Below, piece after piece: positions 12,793-13,869 of a stretch of DNA of 13,869 bases. The notes beneath the pieces were generated by a model that saw nothing but the letters and a program-made list of their open reading frames with translations, was not told the origin of the DNA and did not search any database. The stretch lies in assembly GCA_025464345.1 (NCBI GenBank), contig JAODGP010000103.1, positions 1-13,869 on the forward strand. The letters run 5' to 3'. Made by a program: the position numbers and the translations under genes. This DNA is from Methanosarcinales archaeon. Its GTDB lineage: Archaea; Halobacteriota; Syntropharchaeia; Alkanophagales; Methanospirareceae. Within the stretch, counting starts at the first letter, position 1. The number at the start of each line of letters is the position of its first letter.

Positions 12793-13869
12793 TTACCCCT
12801 GTTGGCTTTCTACATGCTCTGTCTTTATAATCCTTTGTGTCATATAGCCACTGCGGGACTTCACCAGTGCGATGAGCCTGCGATAGCATGCCTCGCGCTC
12901 AAGTGTACGGGAATTACCGATCATTATCAGCTTCCGTTTCGCACGTGTTATGGATACATTCAACCGGCGCAGATCGCTCAGAAAGCCAATATCTCCGGAT
13001 TTGTTACTCCGTACGAACGATACGATAACCACCTCCTTCTCCCTGCCCTGGAAACCATCCACTGTCTTTATCTCCAGACCCTCAACATCGAGCAGCATCC
13101 TGATGAGCGAGACCTGATCCTCATAGGGCGATATAACCGCGATATCCTCAGCTCGTATACCGGCATCCAGCAGCCGCTCTGCAATGGCTTTCACCAGTCT
13201 TGCCTCTCCTTCGTTCTCACGCGATGTGGAGCCCCGTCGCTTACGCTCATCGAATAGCCCGGTATCGTCATCCGCGGTATCAATGAATATGAGCGGCTTA
13301 TCTGCTCTTATGAACGCTAAGGATGATAGCGAAGGTACAAGATCAGCAATGGTTCGCCGCTTCACGTACTCCGCCGCTCGCAGCTTACCATCATAAAACT
13401 CCCTGTTCGGGAACTCCGCTATCTCCTCATTCATCCTGTACTGCACCTCAAGCATGACCCTTATCCTGTCGCCATATAGCTCTATCAGCCGTTCGAACAT
13501 GCTCCTGCTCAGACTGCCACGTACCGCAGCCTCATTCACCACTGTGGGTGGCAACTGCTTGTGGTCACCAGCCATGATGACCCGTCTCGCCTTGAGCACC
13601 GGTATGAGCGTGGAGGGTTCAGTGGACTGTGTCGCTTCATCAATGACAGCGAATTCGAACTTCTCGCCTTTCAATAGCTCAGAACCCGCTGTACTGTTCG
13701 TAACGCATATTACCTGTGCATTCTTCAAGATACGACTGACTGCACGTTCCTCAAGTGCACGAGCATCCCTGAACAATCTATCAACCTCGTGTTTGAGGTC
13801 TATCCATCGCTTCATGCCCGCTATCTTATCCCTGGGTATCCCGCGTGTTGTCCTGCCCTCTTCCGCGAG
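12793..13869 (-). CDS. Superfamily 1 helicase, Upf1/Dna2/IGHMBP2-like (C-terminal part, runs off the window)
   Basis: The frame is open to the right edge, so only the last 358 residues are seen and no start is present. Motifs in order: II VIDEATQS (about 75-82), III AGDHKQLPPT (about 100-109), IV QYRM (about 143-146), IVa-like VISPYEDQ, V TVDGFQGREKEVVIVSF, VI RRLNVSITRAKRKLIMIGN. The QYRM and DGFQGREKEVVI signatures mark the Upf1-like group of SF1B helicases, which translocate 5'-3' on DNA or RNA. Walker A and any N-terminal beta-barrel should lie just outside the window. Homologues include Smubp2/Hcs1 and the helicase part of Dna2, so roles in replication, repair or RNA turnover are all possible. 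It converges on mutS with 57 bases between the stops. Confidence 0.9.
   Translation of the reverse strand, partial: LAEEGRTTRGIPRDKIAGMKRWIDLKHEVDRLFRDARALEERAVSRILKNAQVICVTNSTAGSELLKGEKFEFAVIDEATQSTEPSTLIPVLKARRVIMAGDHKQLPPTVVNEAAVRGSLSRSMFERLIELYGDRIRVMLEVQYRMNEEIAEFPNREFYDGKLRAAEYVKRRTIADLVPSLSSLAFIRADKPLIFIDTADDDTGLFDERKRRGSTSRENEGEARLVKAIAERLLDAGIRAEDIAVISPYEDQVSLIRMLLDVEGLEIKTVDGFQGREKEVVIVSFVRSNKSGDIGFLSDLRRLNVSITRAKRKLIMIGNSRTLEREACYRRLIALVKSRSGYMTQRIIKTEHVESQQG

Noticed and set aside
12784..13257. 157-residue plus-strand frame under the helicase gene
   Set aside because: It is antisense to conserved helicase motifs and has no recognisable domain; a shadow frame.
1..13869. CRISPR array, insertion sequence, prophage or toxin-antitoxin/defence system
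   Set aside because: No regularly spaced repeats, transposase or integrase motifs, or known defence domains were seen; gene content is mostly housekeeping.

Overview
The window looks like a piece of a euryarchaeal chromosome, probably from the methanogen/ANME branch (Methanomicrobia or relatives). The evidence is an HMf-type histone, a family B DNA polymerase closest in my recollection to that of Archaeoglobus, the KEOPS subunit Pcc1, a pyruvoyl-dependent arginine decarboxylase, a PEF-CTERM surface protein, and an EhaR-like HAD protein. Archaeal TATA boxes sit about 25 bases ahead of leaderless or nearly leaderless starts, next to genes with GGAGGTGA-type ribosome binding sites. A bacterial-type MutS is also present, as in several methanogen-related lineages. 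Isoleucine is often encoded by ATA, fairly uniformly, so I see no clear foreign island. The exact lineage cannot be fixed from the window; an ANME-1-like archaeon is only a guess.

Layout. Bases 1-2163 (minus strand) hold a PEF-CTERM surface protein, a small winged-helix regulator and an MraY/Alg7-like sugar-phosphate transferase, apparently three separate units linked loosely by the cell-surface theme. Bases 2164-2519 are a gap with an orphan reading frame and the pcc1 promoter. pcc1 (plus) converges on a DtxR/MntR-like regulator (minus). That regulator is divergent from a HAD hydrolase followed by an ArsR-type regulator, and the shared promoter carries a DtxR-box-like sequence on the TATA element.

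From about 4.7 kb to the right end most genes concern DNA repair, replication or packaging: a radical SAM/helix-hairpin-helix protein of the putative DNA modification/repair class (minus), divergent endonuclease IV and DNA polymerase B (plus, 19 bases apart, probably one operon), a histone with its own strong promoter and a hairpin terminator, arginine decarboxylase (minus), MutS (plus) and the C-terminal half of a Upf1/Dna2-like SF1 helicase (minus, cut by the window end).

The clearest functional link is endonuclease IV with PolB. The first opens abasic sites to give a 3'-OH, and the second carries both the uracil-sensing pocket of archaeal PolB and a C-terminal PCNA-binding peptide. The radical SAM protein faces them across a 42-base promoter region, suggesting it acts in base damage handling. 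I found no CRISPR array, tRNA, rRNA, insertion sequence or convincing new defence system. The least understood items are the radical SAM protein, the EhaR-like HAD/ArsR pair, the orphan region at 2164-2519, and several inverted repeats that look like operators.
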